This document shows positions 8,166 to 17,657 of a stretch of DNA of 64,000 nt, piece by piece (positions within the stretch are counted from its first letter, which is position 1; each line of letters opens with the position of its first letter). Under the pieces are notes generated by a model, which saw nothing but the letters and a program-made list of their open reading frames with translations, was not told the origin of the DNA and ran no database searches. This DNA comes from an uncultured Pseudomonadota bacterium (GTDB lineage: Bacteria; Pseudomonadota; Gammaproteobacteria; Steroidobacterales; Woeseiaceae), in the NCBI GenBank assembly GCA_913055625.1, contig CAJXJW010000003.1:1-64000 (forward strand), read 5' to 3'. A program made the translations under genes and the position numbers.

Positions 8166-11100
8166 TCGCGCAACACTTCGTCGATCGCCCGGTGTTCGCG
8201 ACCGTCATTTCGGTCGTCATCACGCTGGTCGGTGCGATCGCGTTGTTCACGCTGCCGGTCGACCAGTATCCCTACGTCACACCGCCCGCCGTCAAGCTGT
8301 CGACGAGCTATCCGGGCGCCACGGCCATAACGGCCGCCGAATCGGTTGCGTCGCCGCTCGAAGAGGAAATCAACGGCGTGCCGAACATGATCTACATGCG
8401 TTCGCAAAGCACGCGCACCGGCGGCGTCACGATTACCGTGACTTTCGAAGTCGGCACGAACCCCGACCTGGCCGCCGTTGACGTCCAGAACAGTTCCGCA
8501 CAAGCAAATTCTGTGCTGCCAGCGGATGTACTGCAGGAAGGCGTTTCGATCGAAAAGGATGCCAGCGTCGAACTTCTCAAGATCGCGCTGACCTCCGACG
8601 ACCCGAGATTCGACGACATATACCTCAGCAACTACGTCGAGATTCACATCAACGCTGCTTTGCGCCGAATCCCGGGTGTCGGTCGCATTCGAAACACCGG
8701 GTCCAGGCGCTACTCAATGCGGATCTGGCTCCGCCCGGATCGAATGACATCCTTCGGGCTAACGACAACGGACGTCCTGAATGCCGTCCGAGAACAGAAC
8801 ACGTCTGCCGCCGCCGGTCAGCTCGGCGCGCAACCGGGTGACCCGTCGCTGGACCTTACGCTGCCTGTGTCGACGGAAGGTCGGTTGTCGTCAGCCCTCG
8901 ACTTCGCGAACATCGTGGTCCGCGCCTCGCCCGATGGGTCGTTGATCCGGCTCCGGGACATCGCGCGAGTGGAACTCGGTTCGCAGTACTACCGGTTGGA
9001 ATCGAAACTCGACGGCCGGGACGCGGCGATTACGCAGGTCTACCTGCTGCCCGGCGCGAATGCCCTGGAAGTGGCGGACGGCGTCAAGACGGCGCTCGAC
9101 GAGCTGTCGCAGGAGTTTCCGCAGGGAATCGACTGGTCCGTCTGGTACGACAGTTCGACGTTCATCAAGGCTTCGATCTACGAGGTGCTGATCACGCTGG
9201 TCGAGGCGCTCGTGCTCGTCATGCTCGTCGTATTCCTGTTTCTCCAGCGCTGGCGCGCAACCCTTATACCGGCGCTCGCCGTTCCGGTCTCCATCATCGG
9301 CACCTTCGCGGCCATGGCGGCGATGGGATTCACGATCAATACGGTCAACCTGCTGGCGCTGGTGCTTGCCATCGGCATTGTCGTCGATGACGCGATCGTC
9401 GTTGTCGAGAATGTCGAGCGCCTGATGAAGGACGAGGGACTGAGCCCGCGCGATGCAACACGCAAAGCGATGAAGGAACTCACCGGCGCACTCATCGCGA
9501 CGTCGCTGGTACTCGCGGCCGTGTTCGTGCCGGTTTCGTTTCTCGCGGGTGTCAACGGAATCATGTACCGCGAGTTCGCGCTGTCGATTACCGTGGCCGT
9601 ACTGATATCCACGGTCGTCGCACTGACGTTGAGCCCTGCGCTCTGTGCCGCGCTCTTGAAACCGGACCACGCGCCGCCGGGATGGCGAATATTCAACTGG
9701 GTCAACAACTTACTGGAGCGCTCTACCGGGCACTACACAACCGCCGTTGCCGGCACGTTGCGGCACGGTACGCTGGCACTGGCACTCTTCGCCGCCGCAA
9801 TGCTGGGCGCCGTGGTGCTGTTCCGCGCGCTGCCGGTCGGCTTCATGCCGGCCGAAGACCAGGGTCGGTTTTTCATCGACCTGCAATTGCCTGACGGTGC
9901 GTCGGTATCTCGTAGCCGCCGCATTGCCATGGAAGCACAGTCACTGGTGCAGGCGCATCCCGCGGTCAAACACGTGTTCAGCCTTGCCGGCGAAAGCAAG
10001 CGCAACGGCGAGGATGACTCGGCAGCTTTTCTCGAGGTCATTCTCGAGGACTGGGACAAACGCTCGCGAGACGGTTACGCCGTCACGCGCGTGATGCAGG
10101 AATTGCAGCCGAAGCTCAACGCCCTCATCGAGCCGATGGTCTCGATGTTCGAACCTCCTGCGATTGCCGGACTGGGCGCCGGCGCCGGCGTCGACCTCGA
10201 ACTCCAGGATCGCAGTGGCTCAAACCTCATCGGGCTGGGCGAAATGGCTGACATGCTCAGCAAGCAGGTCGAGGCACGCAAGGAGGTCGCGCAGATGACG
10301 AGCAGCCTGAAGCCGGAAGTGCCGCTGTACCTGCTCGACATCGATCGCGCCAAGGCAAAGGCGCTGGGTGTTCCGCTGAGTGACATATACAGCACGATGA
10401 ACGTTTTGACCGGCTCGACGCGGGTCAACGACTTCAACCTGTTCGGACGCGTCTACCGGGTCACCGCGCAAGCCGAGGCCGGCTTCCGCGACCGGCCGGA
10501 CAGCCTGTCGGATTACTCGGTTCGGTCGAGCAACGGCAGCATGGTGCCCCTGAACGTACTGGCGACGTTGCAGCGAACGACCGGGCCTGCCGCCGTTGTG
10601 CGCTACAACCTGTTCAGTTCCGCCAGTATCTCCGGCACGCCGGCACCGGGATACACCAGCGGTGACGTCATCGACGCCATCAACGAGGAAGCGGAGAAAC
10701 TGCTACCGCCGACGATGGGATACGAGTGGACAGGCATCACGTACCAGCAGATTCGCTCCGAGGGACAACTCAGTATCGCCATGGTTTTGGCCTGTGTTTT
10801 CGCCTTGCTGTTCCTGGCCGCCTTGTACGAGAACTGGACCATGCCGGTTGCCGTGCTGATGATCGCACCGGTCGCCATGGCGGGCGCATTGATTGCAACG
10901 CTCATTCGAGGCCTCGATAACGACCTGTTCTTCCAGATCGCATTCATCGCACTGATTGGTCTCGCCGCAAAAAACTCGATCCTGATCGTCGAGTTCGCCA
11001 AGCAGCTTGTCGACAGCGGCCGCGGCGTGCGCGATGCGGCACTCGAAGCCGCACGACTGCGGTTCCGCCCCATCATGATGACCGCGTTCTCGTTCATTCT

Positions 11101-11281
11101 CGGCGTAATGCCGTTGGTGATCTCGTCCGGCCCGGGGTCGATCAGCCGGCAGACGCTGTCCACCGCCATCCTGGGCGGTATGCTCGCGGCGACGACCATC
11201 GGCATCATCCTGGTCCCGTTGTTCTTCGAGATCTGCTCCCGGCTCGGACGGCGGCGCGCGAGGGCACTGGCCAGTGCTTAG
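8162..11281 (+). CDS. RND multidrug efflux transporter permease (AcrB/HAE1 family)
   Basis: The 1039-residue length is normal for the hydrophobe/amphiphile efflux family. The protein starts with the usual inner-membrane sequence (FVDRPVFATVISVVITLVG) and has about twelve membrane helices in two halves. The proton-relay residues are present: the Asp pair in LAIGIVVDDAIVVVENVERL and the helix-10 Lys in GLAAKNSILIVEFAKQL. The product exports hydrophobic drugs, solvents or bile-like compounds using the proton gradient. The specificity cannot be read from sequence. It overlaps the adaptor gene by four bases and the outer-membrane channel gene by eight. Confidence 0.95.
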   Translation: MIAQHFVDRPVFATVISVVITLVGAIALFTLPVDQYPYVTPPAVKLSTSYPGATAITAAESVASPLEEEINGVPNMIYMRSQSTRTGGVTITVTFEVGTNPDLAAVDVQNSSAQANSVLPADVLQEGVSIEKDASVELLKIALTSDDPRFDDIYLSNYVEIHINAALRRIPGVGRIRNTGSRRYSMRIWLRPDRMTSFGLTTTDVLNAVREQNTSAAAGQLGAQPGDPSLDLTLPVSTEGRLSSALDFANIVVRASPDGSLIRLRDIARVELGSQYYRLESKLDGRDAAITQVYLLPGANALEVADGVKTALDELSQEFPQGIDWSVWYDSSTFIKASIYEVLITLVEALVLVMLVVFLFLQRWRATLIPALAVPVSIIGTFAAMAAMGFTINTVNLLALVLAIGIVVDDAIVVVENVERLMKDEGLSPRDATRKAMKELTGALIATSLVLAAVFVPVSFLAGVNGIMYREFALSITVAVLISTVVALTLSPALCAALLKPDHAPPGWRIFNWVNNLLERSTGHYTTAVAGTLRHGTLALALFAAAMLGAVVLFRALPVGFMPAEDQGRFFIDLQLPDGASVSRSRRIAMEAQSLVQAHPAVKHVFSLAGESKRNGEDDSAAFLEVILEDWDKRSRDGYAVTRVMQELQPKLNALIEPMVSMFEPPAIAGLGAGAGVDLELQDRSGSNLIGLGEMADMLSKQVEARKEVAQMTSSLKPEVPLYLLDIDRAKAKALGVPLSDIYSTMNVLTGSTRVNDFNLFGRVYRVTAQAEAGFRDRPDSLSDYSVRSSNGSMVPLNVLATLQRTTGPAAVVRYNLFSSASISGTPAPGYTSGDVIDAINEEAEKLLPPTMGYEWTGITYQQIRSEGQLSIAMVLACVFALLFLAALYENWTMPVAVLMIAPVAMAGALIATLIRGLDNDLFFQIAFIALIGLAAKNSILIVEFAKQLVDSGRGVRDAALEAARLRFRPIMMTAFSFILGVMPLVISSGPGSISRQTLSTAILGGMLAATTIGIILVPLFFEICSRLGRRRARALASA

Positions 11282-12647
11282 GCGCCTGGCATTCTGTAGC
11301 CTGCTTGCAGGCTGTGCGGTGGGTCCGGACTATGAGCGCCCGAATCTCGCCATGCCCGACACGCACCGGGTGGAGCCGGGGCTCGAGTTGACCACGGGCG
11401 AATTGCCGAAGTGGAAAGCCGTGTTCCGGGATCCCCTGTTGCAGGCGCTGATTGAGCGCGGGTTGGAGAACAATCTGGACCTGGCCGCGGCTCGATCGAG
11501 ACTGCGCGAGGCAGAGGCCGAGCTGACGCGGGCGCGCGCGCCGCTCTACCCGTCGCTCGACGTGGCCGCTGGCGCAGAACGCGAGTACGAGTCCGAGCTG
11601 ACGGGCGGCGACGGCGAAACTGCCGATACCTACAGTTTTCTCGGTTTGCTGTCCTGGGAACTCGATATCTGGGGTTTCAATCGGCGCAGGGCCGAAGCCG
11701 CCGCGGCGGACCTGGAGTCGGCGCAATGGAGCGTGTACGCCCGGCAGGTCTCCCTGATCGGGGCAATCGCCGCATCGTACTTCAACCTCGTCGCGGTCAA
11801 TGAACAACTCTCCCTGACAAACTCCACGGTGGCCACGCGTATCCAGGCGCTGCGGATCCAGGAACTGCGCAACCAGAGCGGCATGATTTCGGGGCTCGAG
11901 GTCGCACAGGCAAAGGTGTCGCTGGCCGAGGCCGAAAAACAGATTCCGACACTGAAGAACAGCCGGCTGGTCTTCGAGAACCAGCTGCGGCGGCTGCTGG
12001 GCGAGATGCCGGCAAGCGTGAACACTTCGAGAAGCTTCGAGGACATTCCATTTGCGTCGGGCCTTCCGGCCGGCCTGCCGTCGGACCTCCTCGAGCGCCG
12101 CCCGGACGTCAGGGTCGCCGAACTCGGACTGGTGGCCGCGAACGCGGAGGTCGGGGTGGCGAAAGCCGACCTGTTTCCGCGCCTCACACTGACCGGCGAA
12201 TTCGGCACTGAAAGCGCCGACCTCTCGGACCTCCTGGATTCGGGCGGACGGGCCTGGGTCGCAACCCTCGGGGTCGCCCAGCCACTGTTCAACGCGGGGG
12301 CGCGGCGTGCCAGCCTCGACGCGGCGTGGGAAGCCAGGGAGCAGGCCCAGCTGGCTTACGCCGATACCGTACTCGCCTCCCTCGAAGAAGTATCGAATTC
12401 ACTCGACGGGCTGGCACGGTCCACGGAACTGGCAGCGTCCACCGCCCGCCTGCGTGATGCGACCCGCGAGTACCTGAAGCTCGCGTCCTCGCGATACAAC
12501 AACGGGGTCATCGGCTACATCGACGTGCTCGACGCGCAGCGCCAGTACTTCGATGCGGAGCTTTCACTTATCGACGCTGTTCGCGACCAGCACCTGCTGA
12601 TGGCCCAGCTCTACCGGGCCCTCGGCGGGGGTTGGGAGTTCGAGTAG
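11274..12647 (+). CDS. RND outer-membrane efflux lipoprotein (TolC/OprM/NodT family)
   Basis: The 457-residue channel completes the tripartite pump. It starts with GTG at 11274 inside the end of the permease gene. The N terminus carries a lipobox (FCSLLAGC) followed by AVGPDYERP, the hallmark of NodT-type outer-membrane factors. Two repeated halves with long helices are visible (AARSRLREAEAELTRARAPL and DLLERRPDVRVAELGLVAAN, the latter a conserved family motif). The C-terminal half contains EVSNSLDGLA and VLDAQRQYFDAELSL. No local regulator of the TetR or MarR type lies next to the operon inside the window. Confidence 0.93.
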   Translation: MLRRLAFCSLLAGCAVGPDYERPNLAMPDTHRVEPGLELTTGELPKWKAVFRDPLLQALIERGLENNLDLAAARSRLREAEAELTRARAPLYPSLDVAAGAEREYESELTGGDGETADTYSFLGLLSWELDIWGFNRRRAEAAAADLESAQWSVYARQVSLIGAIAASYFNLVAVNEQLSLTNSTVATRIQALRIQELRNQSGMISGLEVAQAKVSLAEAEKQIPTLKNSRLVFENQLRRLLGEMPASVNTSRSFEDIPFASGLPAGLPSDLLERRPDVRVAELGLVAANAEVGVAKADLFPRLTLTGEFGTESADLSDLLDSGGRAWVATLGVAQPLFNAGARRASLDAAWEAREQAQLAYADTVLASLEEVSNSLDGLARSTELAASTARLRDATREYLKLASSRYNNGVIGYIDVLDAQRQYFDAELSLIDAVRDQHLLMAQLYRALGGGWEFE

Positions 12648-12694
12648 GGGTCACGTCAACCGCCTGCACTGCACCGCGCTGGCGGCACGGCCGA

Positions 12695-14836
12695 CTACTT
12701 CGCGATTCGCGGCCCGCTCTGCCCGCGCGTATCCAGCACGTAACGCACGCCCACGAAGACCACGTGCGCCGTGTAGTCCCACGGGCTCGCGCCGAGCGAC
12801 AGCAGGTTCGGCACCGTGGCGGGCTGCACGCCGTCCAGGTGCCAGTCGTCCGTGTCGAAGTTCTCGTAGAAGTACTTGAACTGGACGCTCAGCGCATCGC
12901 TGTACTGGTAGTCGAGCCCGAGCTGGAACTGCTGGAGACTGGACTCGAACGTGGGAAAGCGCGAGGCGAGGCCGTTCGTGCTGTTCGCCGTGTCGCCTTC
13001 CGATTCCGTGATCGCAAATTGCGCATTGAAATCCAGCCGGTCGATGATGTCCGGGAACGTGACGCCGAGATTCCCGGTGAAGAAACTGTCGTCGGTCGTG
13101 CTGGTCCAGTCCGGCGTTGCAAAGCCCTGGCTGTTCGCCATGGTCGACTCGACGTCCTCCTGGTACACCGCGCCGTAAACCGACATGCCGGACGCCGCCG
13201 CGTACGACCCTTCGAGGCCGTAGCGCGAGTACTCGCTGGCCTGTAACCCGACCAGCGAATCCGTGTAGTCATCCTCATTGACTTCTGCGTTCAAACCGAC
13301 GTTGATGCGCTCCGTCACGTAGGCGGAGACCGTGCCCTTGACGCCGTCCCGCTCGCGGTCCGCCATGTTGTACTTGCGCATCAGCGGGTTCTGCGGCGTG
13401 GCGACATTCTCGATCGGCGTATAGACGGAGCCGTCGCGATCCTCGGTGTAGAGTTCGATATCGACGTCGAGGTGCGGGATCGCGCGCGTCCGCAACTGCA
13501 CCCAGAGGCGATCCGTATCCGTCGTCCCGCGCTCCTGGCCGCTCCGCTGGAACTCTTCGACGTCGAAACCGGCCTGCACCTTCGTGCGGGACAGGACACG
13601 GTACTCGCCGCGCAGCCGGAACTCGCTGCGCTCGTAGTCGTAGGCGATATTCGTGGCACTGTCGGCAGCGTTGAACAGGTCCGTGACGACGTAGTTGAAT
13701 TCCCGCTCGGCGGTGCGGTTGTCACGCTCGTTGTAGCGGAAATCGCCCTCGACAGTGAGTTTCCGCATCGGCGATGACGTCACGCGCAGACCGACACTCG
13801 TCGTCTCGACCTCGGCGTCGGCCGACTGCGACGGCAGCAGGCCCGTCGCGATCTGCGAGTTGATCGTGTACGGCAGGAAGCTCTCATCCTGTTCCATGCG
13901 CCCGATGCTCGCGTGCCCCACCAGCGTCGTTCGTGCCGGCAGGATCATCGAGCCCGCCACGCGCAACTGGTGCGAGTCGTTGTCCGGTGCCCGCGCAAGC
14001 CGGCCGCTGTCCGCACCGGGTGACACCGCCGAAAAAGGATTGTCGAACGTCAGGCTCGAGACGCCATTGTCGAAGAACGCGCCCCAGTAGCTCGCGCTGA
14101 GGTGCCAGGTCTCCGCGCTGTAGTTGACGACTGCTTCCAACTCGTCGGTCGTGTCGACCACCGGGGACGCGAACATGGCGGCATCGAAGAAGTACGCGCC
14201 CGACGACATCGACTGGCCATCACGTTTCTGCTGCCGGTAATTGACGTCGAACGCCCACTGGCTGCTGACCTCGTACGCCATGCCGAGCTGCAGGATCGCC
14301 CAGTCGCGCTTGATATCGACCGGCTCCAGCGACGTGCCGAGTGCCGTCATGCCCTGCGTGGTCGGGGACCGCACCCACCCGCTCACGAGGTTCAGCTCGT
14401 CGTCGCCGCTCCGCCGGAACGGGGTCGCGGTCGTGTCGTAGAAGCGGCGCGGGATGCCCTGGTAGGACACCCGGTACGCATAGTGCCCCTGCTTGCCACC
14501 CTCGGCGAAGATCGCCTGCGAATCGAGCCCCAGCCGGTAGCCCTCGACGCGGAAGAACCGTGCATCCTCCCCCAGGTAGCGCGCGAACAGGTTGCCGGCG
14601 AAATACAGGCCGCTGTCGTCGAGGCCGGTGTAGTCGCCGAAGTGAAACAGGTCGTCGCCGGACACGCCGGCGAACCCGCCGGAAAGGTCGAGCTCCCAGC
14701 CGCTGCCGGTCGGGCAGAGCTCGCAAGCCGGCACCGGATCGTCATCGGCGTGCGCCAAAGCTGCAAGCAGAAGGCCGGGCGCGGCACAGATCACGGCGGC
14801 ACGGCCGAAAGCGGTGAACTGGCTGCGAACTGTCAT
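12695..14836 (-). CDS. MtrB/PioB-family outer-membrane barrel, EET locus 1
   Basis: The 713-residue precursor has a signal peptide ending near LAALAHADDD and, just after it, the CELC pair (CxxC) known from MtrB proteins. The rest alternates polar and aromatic residues in a way typical of a large beta-barrel of more than 20 strands, ending in an aromatic-rich strand (VVFVGVRYVLD). MtrB forms the sheath around the MtrA/DmsE cytochrome so that electrons can cross the outer membrane. It is the last gene of a leftward operon (OmcA/MtrC, 18-heme protein, DmsE, MtrB), 16 bases after DmsE. It is a paralogue of the barrel at 43985-46105. Confidence 0.88.
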   Translation of the reverse strand: MTVRSQFTAFGRAAVICAAPGLLLAALAHADDDPVPACELCPTGSGWELDLSGGFAGVSGDDLFHFGDYTGLDDSGLYFAGNLFARYLGEDARFFRVEGYRLGLDSQAIFAEGGKQGHYAYRVSYQGIPRRFYDTTATPFRRSGDDELNLVSGWVRSPTTQGMTALGTSLEPVDIKRDWAILQLGMAYEVSSQWAFDVNYRQQKRDGQSMSSGAYFFDAAMFASPVVDTTDELEAVVNYSAETWHLSASYWGAFFDNGVSSLTFDNPFSAVSPGADSGRLARAPDNDSHQLRVAGSMILPARTTLVGHASIGRMEQDESFLPYTINSQIATGLLPSQSADAEVETTSVGLRVTSSPMRKLTVEGDFRYNERDNRTAEREFNYVVTDLFNAADSATNIAYDYERSEFRLRGEYRVLSRTKVQAGFDVEEFQRSGQERGTTDTDRLWVQLRTRAIPHLDVDIELYTEDRDGSVYTPIENVATPQNPLMRKYNMADRERDGVKGTVSAYVTERINVGLNAEVNEDDYTDSLVGLQASEYSRYGLEGSYAAASGMSVYGAVYQEDVESTMANSQGFATPDWTSTTDDSFFTGNLGVTFPDIIDRLDFNAQFAITESEGDTANSTNGLASRFPTFESSLQQFQLGLDYQYSDALSVQFKYFYENFDTDDWHLDGVQPATVPNLLSLGASPWDYTAHVVFVGVRYVLDTRGQSGPRIAK

Positions 14837-14852
14837 GGAATCCGGCCTCCCC

Positions 14853-15758
14853 TCACCGCATCAGCTTCGAGCCGGACGGATGGTTGGAGCCATGAACCTG
14901 CCGATGACAGTTCAGGCAGCTGCCGCCCACGACCATCGCCGATGGGTTGTTCCCGGGCAGGCTGTCCGGCGTGAACGAAATGCTCGGGTGGCCGCTTTGC
15001 GAATGGCACGACTGGCACAGCAACGGCGGGCTCCGCGTGAGGAGCGCCTGGTGTATCGAGCCGTGCGACTCGTGGCACAGCGAGCAGTCTTCGCTCGCCG
15101 GCGCGTGTTCGAACACGTACGGCCCCTTCAGGTCCGTGTGGCAACTCCAGCACAGCTCCGTCAGCGTATCCCGCTTCAGCAACGCATCCGTCGTCGAGTG
15201 GTGCGGGTTATGGCAGGACGTGCAGGCCATGACGTCGAAACGCACGGGGTGCGACGACGGCTTCATGCTGTCCGCCTGCTGCTCCCGGTGGCAGTCGAAA
15301 CAGACCTCGGCCTGCGAGGACTGCATCGTCACCGGGTCGGTGGGCTTGTGCACGCTGTGGCAATCGACACACGCGAGGTCGTTGCGCTCGTGGGCGCTCC
15401 CGTTCCACGGCAGGCCGACGTTGCCGGTGTGGCAGCCCATGCAGGCCGCGTTCTCGGACTCGGCCGTCGTACCGGGCTCATGATCGAAATTCACGACCGG
15501 CGCATGGCCGCCCCCGACGCCGCGCGTTCCCGCATGATCCTCGCCGGCGCCGTGGCAACTCTCGCACTGCTGGTTCGCGAACGGCGAATCCGGGTCCGCG
15601 CCCTGCCCGTGCGGCGTGCGGAAAATCAGCAGCATGCGCTCGTCGTTGTGACAGGTCAGGCAGGCATCCGCATCCACCCCGGGCTGCTGCGCATGACCGG
15701 GCGCGGCGAGCAACAGGCACAGGCCGAAGGCGCTGGCTACGGCGGCTAGCGGTCTCAT
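14853..15758 (-). CDS. DmsE/MtrA-type decaheme c-type cytochrome, EET locus 1
   Basis: The ATG at 15758 (MRPLAAVASAFGLCLLLAAP, signal cleaved near GHAQQ) gives 301 residues. Ten canonical CxxCH sites are present: CLTCH, CESCH, CMGCH, CVDCH, CFDCH, CTSCH, CWSCH, CSLCH, CQSCH and CLNCH. The protein ends with the family tail HGSNHPSGSKLMR. DmsE/MtrA proteins sit inside the MtrB barrel and form a ten-heme wire through the outer membrane. The start codon overlaps the stop of the 18-heme gene by four bases, so the two are translated together. An earlier in-frame start at 15842 was rejected because it would bury the signal peptide behind 28 residues. Confidence 0.92.
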   Translation of the reverse strand: MRPLAAVASAFGLCLLLAAPGHAQQPGVDADACLTCHNDERMLLIFRTPHGQGADPDSPFANQQCESCHGAGEDHAGTRGVGGGHAPVVNFDHEPGTTAESENAACMGCHTGNVGLPWNGSAHERNDLACVDCHSVHKPTDPVTMQSSQAEVCFDCHREQQADSMKPSSHPVRFDVMACTSCHNPHHSTTDALLKRDTLTELCWSCHTDLKGPYVFEHAPASEDCSLCHESHGSIHQALLTRSPPLLCQSCHSQSGHPSISFTPDSLPGNNPSAMVVGGSCLNCHRQVHGSNHPSGSKLMR

Positions 15759-17644
15759 CGTTGCTCCATCGTCGAGTGAATGGGTGCACCGCCCGCATGC
15801 TGGCGCGGAACGAGCTGGTGAACATCGTGACAGGTCGTGCAATTCAGCTGGTCGAAGACGATCGCCTTGTCAGCGAATCGCGGGTGCTCCGCGCGGCGGT
15901 CCTCGTGGCAGCCGTAGCAGCTCTCGGCCTGCGCCTGTCGGTCCTTGAGCACGTTGAACTCCGCGTGCACCGTGTGGCAACTCGCACACGCCAGGTCACC
16001 GGTCGCGTGAACGCTGTCGGTCCAGGCGATGGCCGCGACCCCGAGATCGGGCTCCGCGTGGCACGACGCGCAGTTTTCGGTCTGGCCGTGCGGGTCTTCC
16101 AGCAGGCTGCCGGCCACGTGCACCGTGTGACAACTCCGGCAGGAAACAGCGTCGTTCTCGTGCATGCTGCCTTCCCAGGCCACGAGCGGCGCCGCGTTGC
16201 CGGATTCGCTGTGGCAGTCGAGGCAGACACCCATTTCGTGCGTCGGGCTGGTCAGCAGGTTTGCTTCGGTATGCACCTGGTGGCAGTCGGTGCAGACCGC
16301 GTCGCGGCCATGCACCATGCCCGCCCAGGCGAGGTCCGTGAACCCGTCCTCGTGCCTATCATGGCAGCCGAGACAGGTATCGACCTGCGTCGAGAACGGC
16401 GTGTGTCCCTCGCGCCCGAACTCGATCATCGGCGGGCGTCCTTCGCCCCGGCTCGACTGCGATACGTGAATGCTGCCCGGGCCGTGGCAGGACTCACATT
16501 CCTGCTGGGCGAACGGCGAATGCGGGTTGCTGCGGTCGCCGTGCGGCGTCCGCTGGATCTGCGTCACGCGGTCGTCGGAATGGCAAAGCAGGCACTGCTC
16601 GGCACCGCGGGTCGTGAACGTGGCGTTCGGTCCGGGCGCGCCGGGCCCCTGCTGCGCCGACCGGGTGGCCGGGTGCATCGTGTGGCAGGTCGAACAGGAA
16701 ACGTCGTCGAAACCGGCGGACTTGCGGTGCGCGTCGATGGCGAGCATGGCGTCCCAGTCCGCGCGGTGGCAGCCCATGCAGGTCTGCTTCTGTTGCAGTA
16801 TCGGCGTCGCCGCGTTCTCGCCGAACGTGATCATGGCCGGCCTCGGGCCGCCCGCCGGCGAATTGACGTGCAGGCTGCCCTTCCCGTGGCAGGACTCGCA
16901 GCCCTGCTGCCCGTAGGGTGTCGCGGGATTGTTCGTATTGCCGTGCACGGTCCCGGCCATCCCGTGCATCCGCTGGTCGGCATGGCACAGCAGGCACTGC
17001 TCGGTGCCGCGTTCCGTGAACTGCGCGGTGCGCGTCAGGCGCTCGGCCAGCAGGGCCGATTCGGCGGTCACCTGCTCCGCGTGATCTGCCGTCACCTGGT
17101 GGATCGTATGGCAAGTCGAGCACGACAGGTCCATCATGTCGCCCGACACTCTCGCGTTGGCATGGCCGTCGATCTTCAGCAGTTCGTCCACGTGCTTGAC
17201 GTGGCAGCCCATGCACACTTCGACCTGCTGCTCGCGCGGCGTCCTGGCGCCCTCGCCGAACACGATCATCGGCGGCCGCCCCTGCCCTCGCCGGGACTGC
17301 GCCACGTGAAAGCTGCCAGGACCGTGACAGGACTCGCAACCGCGCTGGCCGAACGGCGTGTCCGGGTTACTGGCGTCACCGTGCGGCGTTTCGGCGATCA
17401 GCGTCATGCGCAGGCTTGCGTGGCAGAGGAGACAACGCCCGGCGCCTTCCTCGGTGTACTGCGGTGTCCTCGGATCAGTGTCGGCGCCCGCCTCCTGCGC
17501 CTGCACCACCGGTGCCGGCAGGATGAAGAAGATCAGGAGGCCGGCAATCGTCGCGGCAGCGCTCGCGAAGCCGCGACGCCTGTCAATCGACGGATTCGTC
17601 GGTCGTGGCGGCGTCAACGCCCTTCCTGTCTTCGCCGCAAACAT
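15755..17644 (-). CDS. 18-heme c-type cytochrome with triplicated DmsE-like tetraheme module
   Basis: The 629-residue protein has a long N-terminal signal/anchor (hydrophobic at about residues 28-45, possible cleavage at VVQAQ) and 18 CxxCH motifs, at Cys 71, 103, 144, 175, 217, 249, 289, 317, 351, 383, 424, 451, 474, 502, 525, 553, 576 and 602. The first twelve fall in three repeats of four with the same order (CLLCH, CESCH, CMGCH or CLGCH, CSTCH or CTDCH), near residues 65-190, 211-325 and 345-460. The last ten hemes (351-602) match the whole heme order of DmsE, so the protein is a DmsE with two extra tetraheme copies in front. It lies between the surface cytochrome gene and dmsE in one operon. 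A role as an extended periplasmic electron wire is inference. Confidence 0.93.
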   Translation of the reverse strand: MFAAKTGRALTPPRPTNPSIDRRRGFASAAATIAGLLIFFILPAPVVQAQEAGADTDPRTPQYTEEGAGRCLLCHASLRMTLIAETPHGDASNPDTPFGQRGCESCHGPGSFHVAQSRRGQGRPPMIVFGEGARTPREQQVEVCMGCHVKHVDELLKIDGHANARVSGDMMDLSCSTCHTIHQVTADHAEQVTAESALLAERLTRTAQFTERGTEQCLLCHADQRMHGMAGTVHGNTNNPATPYGQQGCESCHGKGSLHVNSPAGGPRPAMITFGENAATPILQQKQTCMGCHRADWDAMLAIDAHRKSAGFDDVSCSTCHTMHPATRSAQQGPGAPGPNATFTTRGAEQCLLCHSDDRVTQIQRTPHGDRSNPHSPFAQQECESCHGPGSIHVSQSSRGEGRPPMIEFGREGHTPFSTQVDTCLGCHDRHEDGFTDLAWAGMVHGRDAVCTDCHQVHTEANLLTSPTHEMGVCLDCHSESGNAAPLVAWEGSMHENDAVSCRSCHTVHVAGSLLEDPHGQTENCASCHAEPDLGVAAIAWTDSVHATGDLACASCHTVHAEFNVLKDRQAQAESCYGCHEDRRAEHPRFADKAIVFDQLNCTTCHDVHQLVPRQHAGGAPIHSTMEQR

Positions 17645-17657
17645 CGGTCAGCGCGCC

